Positions 35,318-44,782 of a stretch of DNA of 64,000 bases are shown here, piece by piece. Origin of the DNA: Bacteroidota bacterium (GTDB taxonomy: Bacteria > Bacteroidota > Bacteroidia > Cytophagales > Cytophagaceae); contig JAEWYS010000002.1 of NCBI GenBank assembly GCA_023458555.1, positions 368,248-432,247 of the forward strand. The letters are read 5' to 3'. The notes beneath the pieces are model-generated. The model had not been told where the DNA came from. It searched no databases and saw only the letters and a list, made by a program, of their open reading frames with translations. How positions within the stretch are numbered: position 1 is the first letter of the stretch; every line of letters starts with the position of its first letter. The translations under genes and the position numbers were made by a program.

Positions 35318-38272
35318 TTATTGCTCATATGTATAATTCAGAATTGCCTTGTAGATGACATCCTGGATCGCCGTTCTGACATTGGTACGAATCAGCCTGG
35401 TATTGGAAGCATCTGGATAAACCCTGTTTGAAAGAAAAACATAAACAAGATTCTGATCCGGATCAACCCATGCTGCCGTTCCGGTAAATCCTGTATGCCC
35501 ATACGTTCTGGGTGAAACGAAATCCGACGTCGGACCATTTCCGTCCGGTTCAGGCTTATCCCACCCCAGTCCTCTCCGGTTTTTATCAAACTGCTTGCGG
35601 GAGAATGTACCGAGTGTTTCCGGAAGCAGATACCGTAACCCTCCATAATACCCGTTTTGCAGATTCATCTGCATAAGAATGCCCACATCCCTTGCATTGC
35701 TAAACAACCCGGCATGCCCTCCTACACCACCCAGCATAGCAGCGCCCTGATCATGCACATTACCCCGAACCAGCTTTTTCCTGAACAATACATCATTTTC
35801 GGTAGGAGCAATTCGATCAAGCGGGAATTTCTCAGCCGGCTTGTAAGTCATAGTCGTCAAGCCCAAGGGAGCATAATAATTCTGCTGCATAAACGTATCG
35901 ATACTCTGATTGAGCTGTTTTTCTGCAATACGCTTCAGGATATAAAACCCAAGATCGCTATATGTGTATGGATATTTTTCCTTCTTCTTTCTTTTCAGCA
36001 AATCAGACTGGATAGTCCACTTCCAGAGAGAATCCTCAATAGAGGCTGATGAGTATAGCCCTTCGCAAACCTGATTGGGGAAAGTATCTGAACGCACACA
36101 GCTGTAGAATGCCGCCATAAAGCCTGATGTATCCAGTGTTTTTTTCCAGTGCGGCAGAAATGGTATCAGGCCTGCCTGATGGGTCATAATATCCCTGATC
36201 TCAAGATCTTCTTTGTTTGTCCCCTTTAGCTCAGGCAGATAAAATGAAGCTTTCTTATCCAGGTTAAGCTCACCGCGGTCATATAAAAACATGATTGCCT
36301 GCAAAGTCCCCGCAACTTTCGTAATTGAGGCAATATCATAGATCGTCTTATCAGTAACTTCCGCATCCTTTTCATAGGTGAGAAAACCAAAGGATCGTTC
36401 ATAAACAACTTTACCATCTCGTGCCACAAATACCTGAACACCAGGCGTAGCCTTATCTGCTATTGCTTTCAGCGCGATAGAGTCAATTTTAGACAATGTT
36501 TTACTATCCATTCCTGCATTTTCCGGGAAAGCATATTGTAAACGATACAGCGCAGAGGTTTCGATGCCACTTCCCAGCAGCAACTGATCGCCTACTGATA
36601 CCGGCAGTTTTCCTTTTATGCCAAATGCTCCAAATATTGCCTGTGGTACGAGGCTCCGGGTAAATTCATTATCTTCATAGGCACAAATAAGTGTCTCGCT
36701 ATTCGAGAAGTACTGCAAACTGTATGGCGGAGCGAATACAGCCACTACCACTCTCTGATTTTGTTGTTGCAGCCGATTTACAAAATCAATGGTTTTTTCA
36801 GATATTCCATAGTTTTTTGAACTCCATAAAGAAGTCCCCATAATACCTACAACTACGACTTCTTCGCTTTTTAATTCATTCAAAAGATCTGCATATACAG
36901 ATTCTGGCGCATTCTTATCGGAAAGGGAATAGTGATTAAATGGGGCGTATTTGCTCAAGGTTTGTTGAAAAATAGTATTCTTTTCTACCCCTATTGCAAC
37001 TGAAGCAAAACGAGTCGTATCCAGAATCTGTACAGGTACAAAATTCCGGTCATCCTTTACCATTGTTATGGCATTACGATACAAATCCAGAATCAGCGCT
37101 TTCTTTTTATCATTATTCAGATCATCATGAAGATTCTGAGCAACTACGTTTGAATCAAAAACAACCCCGGACCAATACTTTGCCAAAAGGACCTTTCTGG
37201 CGCGTATATCAATCTCCTCCTGCGTAATTTCCCCTTTCTTTATTGCCCGGGCAATTCTTTTCATCGCCAGCGGAACATCTTCCGCAAACAGCAGCACATC
37301 GTTGCCTGCAAGCAATGCCTTTAATTCCACTTCGCCGGGCTTATAATAACCGGATACTCCCTTCATGTTCAGTGCATCTGTAAATACCAGGCCTTTAAAC
37401 CCCAATTCATCTTTAAGAAGGGAGTTAACTACTTTACCGGAAAGAGTAGTGGCCAGATTCTGAGTATCATCAAACGAGGGCACATGCAGATGGCCTACCA
37501 TAATACTTTTCAGATCACTATTAATCAACTTTTTAAAAGGATACAATTCCGTTTCTGCAATCTGATTCCGATCTTTTAAGATCACCGGCAGTGAGTAATG
37601 AGAGTCTGAATCCGTATCTCCATGTCCGGGAAAATGTTTTGCATTGGAAAGTACGTGCCGATCCTGCATTCCCTGCATATAGGCGATACCCTTGCGGGCA
37701 ACATTATCTTTATCTTCTCCAAAGGAACGAACACCAATCACCGGATTGCGGGGATTGGAATTAATATCCACAACAGGGGCAAAATTGATTTGCATTCCAA
37801 GGCGGCGGCATTCATTGGCCACCTCTTTTCCCATCCGATAGATATACCTATCATCCTGAATAGCGCCAAGGGTCATTTGTCGCGGAAAAGCAAGCGTACT
37901 GTCAAGTCTCATAGCAACTCCCCATTCAGCGTCCATCGCTATAAATAATGGCACTTTGGAAAGGCCCTGATAATGATTAGTAAGCAATGCCTGACGGACC
38001 GGCCCCCCTTGAAAAAAAATCACCCCCCCGATCCCGTGCTCAGAAACCAGGTTTGCTATCTGGCTAACATGCTCATTTCCTTTATTGGAATAGGCTGCTA
38101 CCATAAACAGCTGCCCGAGACGCTCCTCCGGAGAAAGACTATTAAAAACACTGTCAACCCATCTTTCTGCCAGCTCATTTTCCGCCTTTTGCGCAAAAGC
38201 AGTGCTTCCGCACAGGAATAATAAGAAGCAAAAAAAGACTGAAGGAGCTGTTCCGGTTGCTTTGTCAAACAT
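35318..38272 (-). CDS. Exported GH3 beta-N-acetylhexosaminidase fused to a class C beta-lactamase domain
   Basis: 984 residues, with a signal peptide (VFFCFLLFLCGSTAFAQ). Residues about 40-360 are a NagZ-like GH3 domain with KHFPGHGDTDSDSH (212-225) and nucleophile D299 (VFTDALNMKG). A linker domain (about 380-570) resembles the GH3 C-terminal domain. Residues about 585-980 are a serine hydrolase with S649-I-T-K652, YSD (YTYSDLGFYI) and HTG (YGHTGFTG). The pairing suggests processing of cell-wall GlcNAc-MurNAc fragments and their stem peptides in the periplasm. Fusions of this kind are known in Bacteroidota. Confidence 0.93.
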   Translation of the reverse strand: MFDKATGTAPSVFFCFLLFLCGSTAFAQKAENELAERWVDSVFNSLSPEERLGQLFMVAAYSNKGNEHVSQIANLVSEHGIGGVIFFQGGPVRQALLTNHYQGLSKVPLFIAMDAEWGVAMRLDSTLAFPRQMTLGAIQDDRYIYRMGKEVANECRRLGMQINFAPVVDINSNPRNPVIGVRSFGEDKDNVARKGIAYMQGMQDRHVLSNAKHFPGHGDTDSDSHYSLPVILKDRNQIAETELYPFKKLINSDLKSIMVGHLHVPSFDDTQNLATTLSGKVVNSLLKDELGFKGLVFTDALNMKGVSGYYKPGEVELKALLAGNDVLLFAEDVPLAMKRIARAIKKGEITQEEIDIRARKVLLAKYWSGVVFDSNVVAQNLHDDLNNDKKKALILDLYRNAITMVKDDRNFVPVQILDTTRFASVAIGVEKNTIFQQTLSKYAPFNHYSLSDKNAPESVYADLLNELKSEEVVVVGIMGTSLWSSKNYGISEKTIDFVNRLQQQNQRVVVAVFAPPYSLQYFSNSETLICAYEDNEFTRSLVPQAIFGAFGIKGKLPVSVGDQLLLGSGIETSALYRLQYAFPENAGMDSKTLSKIDSIALKAIADKATPGVQVFVARDGKVVYERSFGFLTYEKDAEVTDKTIYDIASITKVAGTLQAIMFLYDRGELNLDKKASFYLPELKGTNKEDLEIRDIMTHQAGLIPFLPHWKKTLDTSGFMAAFYSCVRSDTFPNQVCEGLYSSASIEDSLWKWTIQSDLLKRKKKEKYPYTYSDLGFYILKRIAEKQLNQSIDTFMQQNYYAPLGLTTMTYKPAEKFPLDRIAPTENDVLFRKKLVRGNVHDQGAAMLGGVGGHAGLFSNARDVGILMQMNLQNGYYGGLRYLLPETLGTFSRKQFDKNRRGLGWDKPEPDGNGPTSDFVSPRTYGHTGFTGTAAWVDPDQNLVYVFLSNRVYPDASNTRLIRTNVRTAIQDVIYKAILNYTYEQ

Positions 38273-38467
38273 ATTCTTAAATAAAGAAAATTATTTCGGG
38301 ACCTAGTTAGTCAAATTCCAAAAAGAGACCAAATTTTATAAGCATATCAGGAGGTTCTTTTTAGCATAAACTTAGTAAATCGCCGGACGGTATTCCATCT
38401 TGCCACAATCATGCCGGCATTGTTTCCTACATTTATAAAATAACTGTTCGTCAACAAAAGTTATTAT

Positions 38468-38530
38468 AAGTGAAAAATATTCTCCGCGAGAAGCCCTCAA
38501 AGAAAATTCCGTTTCACTTTTTAAGTGAAA
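38468..38530. promoter_or_regulatory. Inverted repeat TTTCACTT-TTT-AAGTGAAA upstream of mutL
   Basis: A perfect 8-bp inverted repeat at 38512-38530, with a third copy of AAGTGAAA at 38468-38475. It lies 37 bp before the mutL start in the 294-bp divergent region shared with the GH3 gene. It may be an operator; a terminator is unlikely because both flanking genes start here. Confidence 0.4.
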
Positions 38531-38566
38531 TATCCGCATATTTGTTGCCTCATGAAAGTTTAGTTT

Positions 38567-40423
38567 ATGCCTGATATTATTCGATTACTTCCAGACTCAC
38601 TGGCCAATCAGATTGCAGCAGGAGAAGTGGTGCAGCGACCTGCATCCGTGGTAAAAGAGTTGCTGGAAAATTCTATTGACGCCCAAAGCACAAAAATACA
38701 GCTTGTAATAAAAGATGCCGGCAAGCAGCTTATCCAGGTCATTGATAACGGAAAAGGAATGTCCGGAACAGATGCCCGTATGAGCTTTGAGCGGCACGCA
38801 ACGTCTAAGCTTGCAACCACAGAAGACCTTTTTAACATCCGGACACTGGGATTCAGGGGAGAAGCGCTCGCATCGATTGCAGCTGTCGCTCAGGTAGAGA
38901 TGAAAACATGTACTGCAGAAGATGAGCTCGGGATACTCTTAAAAGTTGAAGGATCAGAGGTAAAAACACAGGAACCGATAGCAACTGCCCAAGGAACCTC
39001 TATCGCAGTAAAAAACCTGTTTTTCAATGTACCGGCAAGAAGAAACTTTCTCAAATCAAATGCGGTGGAGATGAAGCATATCATTGAGGAGTTTCAGCGC
39101 GTGGCTTTAAGCTTCCCTGAGATTGCCTTCACATTTGTACAAAATGATCTCGAAGTATATAACCTCCCCTCAGAAAAACTGAGCAAGCGAATCATAAATC
39201 TTCTGGGGAACAGCTACAAAGAGCAATTAATCCCCTGTCAGGAAGAAACAGATCTCGTAAAAATCAAAGGCTATATCGGTAAGCCGGAAAGTGCCAGAAA
39301 AACACGAGGAGAACAGTATTTCTTTGTAAACAGCCGGTTTATAAAACATAATTATCTTCATCATGCGGTAAAGACAGGATATGACAATCTGATTGCAGAA
39401 GACTGCTTCCCCTTTTATACCTTGTTTATTGAAATTGACCCCAGGCATATTGACATCAATGTTCATCCGACCAAAACGGAGGTTAAGTTTGATGATGAAC
39501 GTACGTTGTACGCGATTCTGCTCGCCGCAATAAAAAAAGCCCTGGCAACGCATAACATCACTCCCTCTCTGGACTTTGACCAGGACATTAATTTCAATAT
39601 GCTAAATACCGGCCTTGAGACCTCCAGTCTGAAAGCCGCCGGCTTTTACAGCCAGTCCTCCAGTTTTTCTCTGCCTAAAAAGAACCTCAATAACTGGGAA
39701 AAGCTGTACGAGAACTTTAATGAGGAGAAAGATACTTCCAAATTCGATACTCGGGACACGCATGAAGCATCCGGGAATACACCATTAATCTTTGAAAGCA
39801 GGGCAAATAACCAGTCCGACCCAGTCAAAGAAGACACCGCTCAGGAAAACAATAGTCCGACAACAACTTTTCAGCTTCATCTGAAATATATAGTCAGTCA
39901 GGTAAAGTCTGGAATGGTCATTGTGGATCAGCAGGCTGCACATGAACGTATACTTTACGAAAAATACCAGCTAATGCTCGCTAATCGTTCCGGAGCTTCG
40001 CAGCAATCTTTATTTCCTCAGACAGTTGAGCTTGATCCGGGAGATTTTTCACTAATCATAGAGATGGAAAAAGAAATAAAGGCGCTTGGATTTCAGTTTA
40101 ACATATTCGGGAAAAGTTCCATCATTCTTAATGGAATCCCGGCAGACATGCCTGTTGGTATAAGTGAAAAGCAATTATTCGAAGGACTTCTGGAGCAGTT
40201 TAAGCACAATCAGTCCGAACTAAGACTGGAAAAACAGGAAAACCTGATTCGTTCTCTTGCACGCAGATCTTCGATGAAATCCGGAACCCGCTTATCCACT
40301 ATAGAGATGAACAGTCTTATCGATAATCTTTTCGCATGTAAAGTGCCGAATTATGGCCCTAACGGGAATCCCACCTTCGTAATACTCGAAATGGATAAAA
40401 TTGCAAAATTCTTTACCAGATAG
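38567..40423 (+). CDS. mutL: DNA mismatch repair protein MutL
   Basis: 618 residues. The GHKL ATPase N-terminus has ELLENSIDA, DNGKGM, RHATSKL and TLGFRGEALASI; VHPTKTEVKF marks the transducer domain. A low-complexity linker (about 340-430) leads to the C-terminal dimerisation domain. The endonuclease motif region reads DQQAAHERILYE (454-465): the DQHA histidine is glutamine, and the later CPHGRP region reads NYGPNGNP without cysteine, so nicking activity is doubtful. It is followed after 2 bp by two rhomboid genes, probably in one operon. Confidence 0.96.
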   Translation: MPDIIRLLPDSLANQIAAGEVVQRPASVVKELLENSIDAQSTKIQLVIKDAGKQLIQVIDNGKGMSGTDARMSFERHATSKLATTEDLFNIRTLGFRGEALASIAAVAQVEMKTCTAEDELGILLKVEGSEVKTQEPIATAQGTSIAVKNLFFNVPARRNFLKSNAVEMKHIIEEFQRVALSFPEIAFTFVQNDLEVYNLPSEKLSKRIINLLGNSYKEQLIPCQEETDLVKIKGYIGKPESARKTRGEQYFFVNSRFIKHNYLHHAVKTGYDNLIAEDCFPFYTLFIEIDPRHIDINVHPTKTEVKFDDERTLYAILLAAIKKALATHNITPSLDFDQDINFNMLNTGLETSSLKAAGFYSQSSSFSLPKKNLNNWEKLYENFNEEKDTSKFDTRDTHEASGNTPLIFESRANNQSDPVKEDTAQENNSPTTTFQLHLKYIVSQVKSGMVIVDQQAAHERILYEKYQLMLANRSGASQQSLFPQTVELDPGDFSLIIEMEKEIKALGFQFNIFGKSSIILNGIPADMPVGISEKQLFEGLLEQFKHNQSELRLEKQENLIRSLARRSSMKSGTRLSTIEMNSLIDNLFACKVPNYGPNGNPTFVILEMDKIAKFFTR

Positions 40424-40425
40424 CC

Positions 40426-41220
40426 ATGAGACCCTTTTTCAGACTTACACCGGCAATCACCAATATCATACTGCTCAACGTACTGATTATGCTGCTGATG
40501 ATGTTTCTGCCGGGTATACAGTTACTGTTTTATAATGCATTGGCACAGCACTCTCCCATGTCGCCCGAATTTATTCCGACACAGTTTTTTTCGTATATGT
40601 TTTTGCATGCCAACATCGGACACTTATTCGGCAATATGTTTGGTCTGATGATCTTCGGCTCATTGCTTGAAGACTTCTGGGGAGCACGCAGATTAATAAG
40701 CTATTATCTGATATGCGGACTGGGCGCAGGGGTTATTTACAGTGTATTCCAATACATCGGGCACAGAGAAATGTATGCAGTGATGCAGGACTTTCTGAAG
40801 GATCCCAGTCCCGCCAATTATTCATATTTCATGTATGAATACAATCGTGAATATTATACCGATATGCTTAACTGGATTGACAGATTCAGAGAAAATCCGG
40901 ATAATTATTTGTATATTGAACAAGCTAAAGCAAACATTGTTAACTATTATTCCAATAAATTGAGTATTCCAATGGTGGGAGCATCGGGAGCATTGTTTGG
41001 AATTCTAATGGCCTATGGGATGTTATTTCCCAATACGACACCGTTTATAATCCCGATTCCGGCCAAATTTATAGTAGCTCTTTATGGAATTACCGCCTAT
41101 TTCGGCGTTATAAAGAATGACCCCGGTGATTTTACGGCCCACTCCGCGCATCTGGGAGGAATGATAATTGGTTTCTTTGTAATTAAATATTGGCAAAAAA
41201 AACGAACCAGATTTTACTAG
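40426..41220 (+). CDS. Rhomboid-family intramembrane serine protease
   Basis: 264 residues with about six membrane helices. HxxxN is in NIGHLFGNMFG, nucleophile GASG in MVGASGALFGILMAYG, and the catalytic histidine in HSAHLGGMIIGF. A longer loop (about residues 115-180, rich in tyrosine and acidic residues) lies between the helices carrying HxxxN and GASG. It starts 2 bp after mutL and is followed at once by a second rhomboid. Substrates are unknown. Confidence 0.92.
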   Translation: MRPFFRLTPAITNIILLNVLIMLLMMFLPGIQLLFYNALAQHSPMSPEFIPTQFFSYMFLHANIGHLFGNMFGLMIFGSLLEDFWGARRLISYYLICGLGAGVIYSVFQYIGHREMYAVMQDFLKDPSPANYSYFMYEYNREYYTDMLNWIDRFRENPDNYLYIEQAKANIVNYYSNKLSIPMVGASGALFGILMAYGMLFPNTTPFIIPIPAKFIVALYGITAYFGVIKNDPGDFTAHSAHLGGMIIGFFVIKYWQKKRTRFY

Positions 41221-41221
41221 A

Positions 41222-42100
41222 ATGAATATTTTTGAAGACATAAAGTACAACTTTCGTCAAAAAGACAATGGATTAATCAAAATTATTCTGATTAATGTGA
41301 TTGTCTTTGTCCTAATGGCGATACTAAATGTAATCTTCAGATTATCCAGTTTAGATTATCTTTCCGAGCAATTACGGCATCTGGTAGCCTTACCCGCAGA
41401 GTTTCCCCGGTTTATCTTTCGTCCCTGGACAATTCTGACCTATTTCTTTACACATAGCCTGACAGATTTGCTGCATATTGTATTCAACATGCTGTTCCTG
41501 TATTGGTTCGGAAGAATTATTGCAGAATATATCGGCAATCGGCGTCTTGTCAACCTGTATCTCACCGGAGGTATATTCAGCGGACTTGTTTTCCTTGTGC
41601 TCTTTAACCTGATTCCTTTTTATATTCACAGGTCAGCAGGCGTTACGCTTGTAGGAGCATCCGGCAGCGTATATGCGGTAGTGGTTGCAGCAGCTACACT
41701 TCTGCCTCATTATCGCTTCAATCTTATTTTTCTGGGACCAGTAAAGATTACATATATCGCCGCTTTCTTTATTGTTATTTCAATCATAGGGTCAGTAGAA
41801 GCCAATGCGGGCGGCAATGTATGTCATTTAGGTGGTGCATTGTTCGGCTATTTATATGTTACCCAACTGCGGAAGGGGCGGGATATGGGCAAGCCAATAA
41901 ACCTGATTGCCGGCTGGATCAAAAATATAGGTAAACCATCCATGAAAGTCTCCTACCGGTCTCCTTCAGCTCCTGCCGATAAGAATACTCCGATCAGTCA
42001 GGAAGAAATAGACCGTATACTCGATAAAATTAACAAAAGCGGCTATGAAAGCCTTACCAAGGCAGAAAAAGAAAGACTCTTTAAAGCGAGTGAAAAATAA
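41222..42100 (+). CDS. Rhomboid-family intramembrane serine protease with C-terminal DUF6576-like tail
   Basis: 292 residues. HxxxN in DLLHIVFNMLF, GASG in LVGASGSVYAVV, catalytic histidine in NVCHLGGALFGYL. After the last helix a cytoplasmic tail ends with EEIDRILDKINKSGYESLTKAEKERLF, a short motif common to Bacteroidota rhomboids (DUF6576-like) and to other regulators. It starts one base after the previous rhomboid and ends before a terminator, closing the mutL operon. Confidence 0.92.
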   Translation: MNIFEDIKYNFRQKDNGLIKIILINVIVFVLMAILNVIFRLSSLDYLSEQLRHLVALPAEFPRFIFRPWTILTYFFTHSLTDLLHIVFNMLFLYWFGRIIAEYIGNRRLVNLYLTGGIFSGLVFLVLFNLIPFYIHRSAGVTLVGASGSVYAVVVAAATLLPHYRFNLIFLGPVKITYIAAFFIVISIIGSVEANAGGNVCHLGGALFGYLYVTQLRKGRDMGKPINLIAGWIKNIGKPSMKVSYRSPSAPADKNTPISQEEIDRILDKINKSGYESLTKAEKERLFKASEK

Positions 42101-42138
42101 TGCTCAGAGCAAAGCTGTTTTAACTATTTCTTTGACAT

Positions 42139-42166
42139 AAAAAAAGCGGGGTAACCCCGCTTTTTG
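42139..42166. terminator. Bidirectional terminator after the rhomboid pair
   Basis: AAAAAGCGGGGT-AACCCCGCTTTTT is a near-perfect stem with A and T flanks, between the convergent rhomboid and aspS genes. Confidence 0.9.
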
Positions 42167-42200
42167 TTTATCGCTATATGTCCGCACAAGGACAGTCAAA

Positions 42201-43952
42201 TCAGCTCTTTCTAACATCGATATGCAATTCTGTCAGCTGTGCGCCACTTACCGGTGCAGGTGAGTCGATCATAACATCCCTGCCACTGTTATTTTTGGGG
42301 AAGGCAATAAAATCCCGAATTGAGTCCACTCCGCCAAATAAGCTGCACAAGCGGTCAAAGCCAAAAGCAATACCACCATGCGGGGGGGCACCATATTCAA
42401 AAGCATCCATCAGGAACCCAAACTGGGCTTTGGCTTCTGCATCAGAAAACCCAAGAACTTTGAACATTTTACTCTGTAGCTCTTTGTCATGTATCCTGAT
42501 TGATCCACCGCCGATTTCCACTCCATTGATAACAAGGTCATATGCATTGGCCCGAACCTCTCCCGGCGCTGAGTCAAGGAGCGTTATGTCCTCTGGCTTT
42601 GGCGAGGTAAACGGATGATGCATCGCAAACCAACGCGCCTCATCTTCACCCCATTCCAGCAGAGGGAAATCAACTACCCAAAGGACTGAATATGTATCTT
42701 TATCTCTTAATCCCAATCTTTTGCCCATTTCTAACCGCAATTCATTAAGCGCAGATCGGGTTTGTTTTACTTCTCCGGCAAGAATTAATAACAGATCACC
42801 TGGTTTTGCATCAAACAAAGTCGCCCATTGCTTAAGATCATCTTCCGTATAGAATTTATCGACAGAAGATTTTACCGTGCCATCTTCATTTATCCGTACA
42901 TATACCAGCCCTTTGGCTCCAATCTGAGGCCTTTTTACAAAATCTGTAAGCTGATCAAGTTCTTTTCTTGTATAGGATGCGCAACCTTCAGCATTAATAC
43001 CAACCACAATATCGGCCCCGTCAAATACCGGGAAGCCCTTTCCTTTAGCCTGGTCAGTCAACTCAACGAATTTCATTCCAAAGCGGGTATCCGGCTTATC
43101 ACAACCGTAGTACTTCATGGCATCGGCATACGTCATCCTTGGAAAATCACCCAGCTCCAGACCTTTCACCGCTTTAAATAAGTGACGCGTAAGCCCTTCA
43201 AAAGTGCTAAGTATATCTTCCTGATTTACAAAGGACATTTCGCAGTCTATCTGGGTAAACTCGGGCTGGCGATCCGCTCTGAGATCTTCGTCTCTGAAAC
43301 ATTTTACAATCTGATAATAACGATCAAATCCGGAAACCATCAAAAGCTGCTTGAAGGTCTGCGGAGACTGTGGAAGTGCATAAAACTCTCCCGGATTCAG
43401 CCGGGAAGGGACAATAAAGTCTCTTGCTCCTTCGGGAGTTGACTTGATCAGAACAGGTGTTTCTACTTCTATAAATTCGAGCGAATTCATATAATTGCGT
43501 ACCTCAGAGGCCATACGATGTCTCAATTCAAGAGACTTCCGGACCACCGGTCTGCGCAAATCCAGATAACGGTATTTCATCCGCAGATCTTCCCCGCCGT
43601 CTGTGTCATCTTCAATTAAAAATGGAGGTAGTTTTGCGGAATTTAATATTTCCAGCTCGGATATCAGCACTTCAATATCCCCGGTTGGCAGTTTAGGATT
43701 CTTTGAAACTCTTTCAATGACCTTCCCGGTTGCCCTGATCACATATTCTCTCCCAAGCGAACGTGCCTTTTCTATCAGTTCTGCCGCAGTCTTACTTTCA
43801 TCAAAAAACAACTGTGTGATACCATACCTGTCCCGCAAGTCAATCCAAAGCATACCACCTTTATCCCGGGTGCGCTGTACCCATCCGCACAGGGTCACTT
43901 CATTATTTATATCGCTAATTCTAAGCTCTCCGCAAGTTTTTGTTCGTAACAT
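42201..43952 (-). CDS. aspS: Aspartyl-tRNA synthetase
   Basis: 583 residues, bacterial-type class IIb synthetase. N-terminal OB fold (CGWVQRTRDKGGMLWIDLRDRYG), motif 2 (CFRDEDLRADRQPEFTQIDCEMSF), a bacterial insertion (GAD-like, about 290-410), and motif 3 (GIAFGFDRLCSLFGG). It charges tRNA-Asp. The ATG at 43950-43952 (MLRTKTCGEL) is the family start; an upstream in-frame alternative would add 23 unrelated residues. Confidence 0.97.
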   Translation of the reverse strand: MLRTKTCGELRISDINNEVTLCGWVQRTRDKGGMLWIDLRDRYGITQLFFDESKTAAELIEKARSLGREYVIRATGKVIERVSKNPKLPTGDIEVLISELEILNSAKLPPFLIEDDTDGGEDLRMKYRYLDLRRPVVRKSLELRHRMASEVRNYMNSLEFIEVETPVLIKSTPEGARDFIVPSRLNPGEFYALPQSPQTFKQLLMVSGFDRYYQIVKCFRDEDLRADRQPEFTQIDCEMSFVNQEDILSTFEGLTRHLFKAVKGLELGDFPRMTYADAMKYYGCDKPDTRFGMKFVELTDQAKGKGFPVFDGADIVVGINAEGCASYTRKELDQLTDFVKRPQIGAKGLVYVRINEDGTVKSSVDKFYTEDDLKQWATLFDAKPGDLLLILAGEVKQTRSALNELRLEMGKRLGLRDKDTYSVLWVVDFPLLEWGEDEARWFAMHHPFTSPKPEDITLLDSAPGEVRANAYDLVINGVEIGGGSIRIHDKELQSKMFKVLGFSDAEAKAQFGFLMDAFEYGAPPHGGIAFGFDRLCSLFGGVDSIRDFIAFPKNNSGRDVMIDSPAPVSGAQLTELHIDVRKS

Positions 43953-44120
43953 AAGGTCAATGGTTTTTGAAGATTGCGAATTTAAGGATTTGTTTATGTA
44001 ACCAAAAGCAATTAAAAGCATCCTTTTTGCGCAAAATCCATGATTACGGAAATAATTAGTAAATTGTAAATATTTTCCCTGTGAGGGCGTTTACATAAAC
44101 ACGTTATCTACTTGTATACA

Positions 44121-44771
44121 ATGAATAAAATGCCGAAAGTATTGTTTTCACTAATCATGCTGCTCGCCTTATGCAGCATGAAGCAGGCCACTATGAAAAG
44201 ATACCAGCTGACGGAGGGCATCAGTGCATCAGTTCCTGATAATTTTGTACCTATGTCCGACAATGACATTGCAACCAGATACCCCTCTACCAAAAAGCCC
44301 CTTGCCATGTTTACTTCAAATGATATGACTGTTGATTTCGGACTGAATGTCACCAAATCAAGCTGGGCGGGAGATGATCTTGCCTTGTTAAAAGATGTAT
44401 ATAAATCAACGCTGTATACCTTATACAATGAGGTACAGATTATCCGCGAGGAAATACAGACAGTCAACAAGCAGAACTTTGTTGTTCTCGAGTTTACGTC
44501 AAAAGCAGACCAGACCAGAAAATATACGTTTCTTCAATATGGAATATTCAACAACCGGGTATACATTTTTAACTTTACATGCCCTGAAAGGGAAATGCCT
44601 AAATGGAGCACAACAGCCGGTGAAATCATGGCTTCTGTCAAAGTTAAGCCAGGAAAGCTAAAAGCAGTTGAATACAACCCTTCCGGAACAGCACCTTCGA
44701 AAGGTAAGAGTCCCAGGGAAGTTCTTGATGAACAAAAAAGCAGATCCGGGCAAAAGACTACTGGCCGCTAG
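44121..44771 (+). CDS. Exported protein of unknown function
   Basis: 216 residues with a hydrophobic N-terminus (MNKMPKVLFSLIMLLALCSMKQA) that looks like a signal peptide. LALC is a poor lipobox, so lipidation is uncertain. The mature part (YQLTEGISASVPDNFVPMSDNDIATRYP ... FVVLEFTSKADQTRKYTFLQYGIFNNRVYIFNFTCP) resembles the PsbP/DUF1795-like fold seen in many Bacteroidota exported proteins. The C-terminus is polar and lysine-rich. It stands 11 bp before tadA and may be co-transcribed. ATG at 44121 chosen over an upstream TTG. Confidence 0.7.
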   Translation: MNKMPKVLFSLIMLLALCSMKQATMKRYQLTEGISASVPDNFVPMSDNDIATRYPSTKKPLAMFTSNDMTVDFGLNVTKSSWAGDDLALLKDVYKSTLYTLYNEVQIIREEIQTVNKQNFVVLEFTSKADQTRKYTFLQYGIFNNRVYIFNFTCPEREMPKWSTTAGEIMASVKVKPGKLKAVEYNPSGTAPSKGKSPREVLDEQKSRSGQKTTGR

Positions 44772-44782
44772 AACAATTTGTG

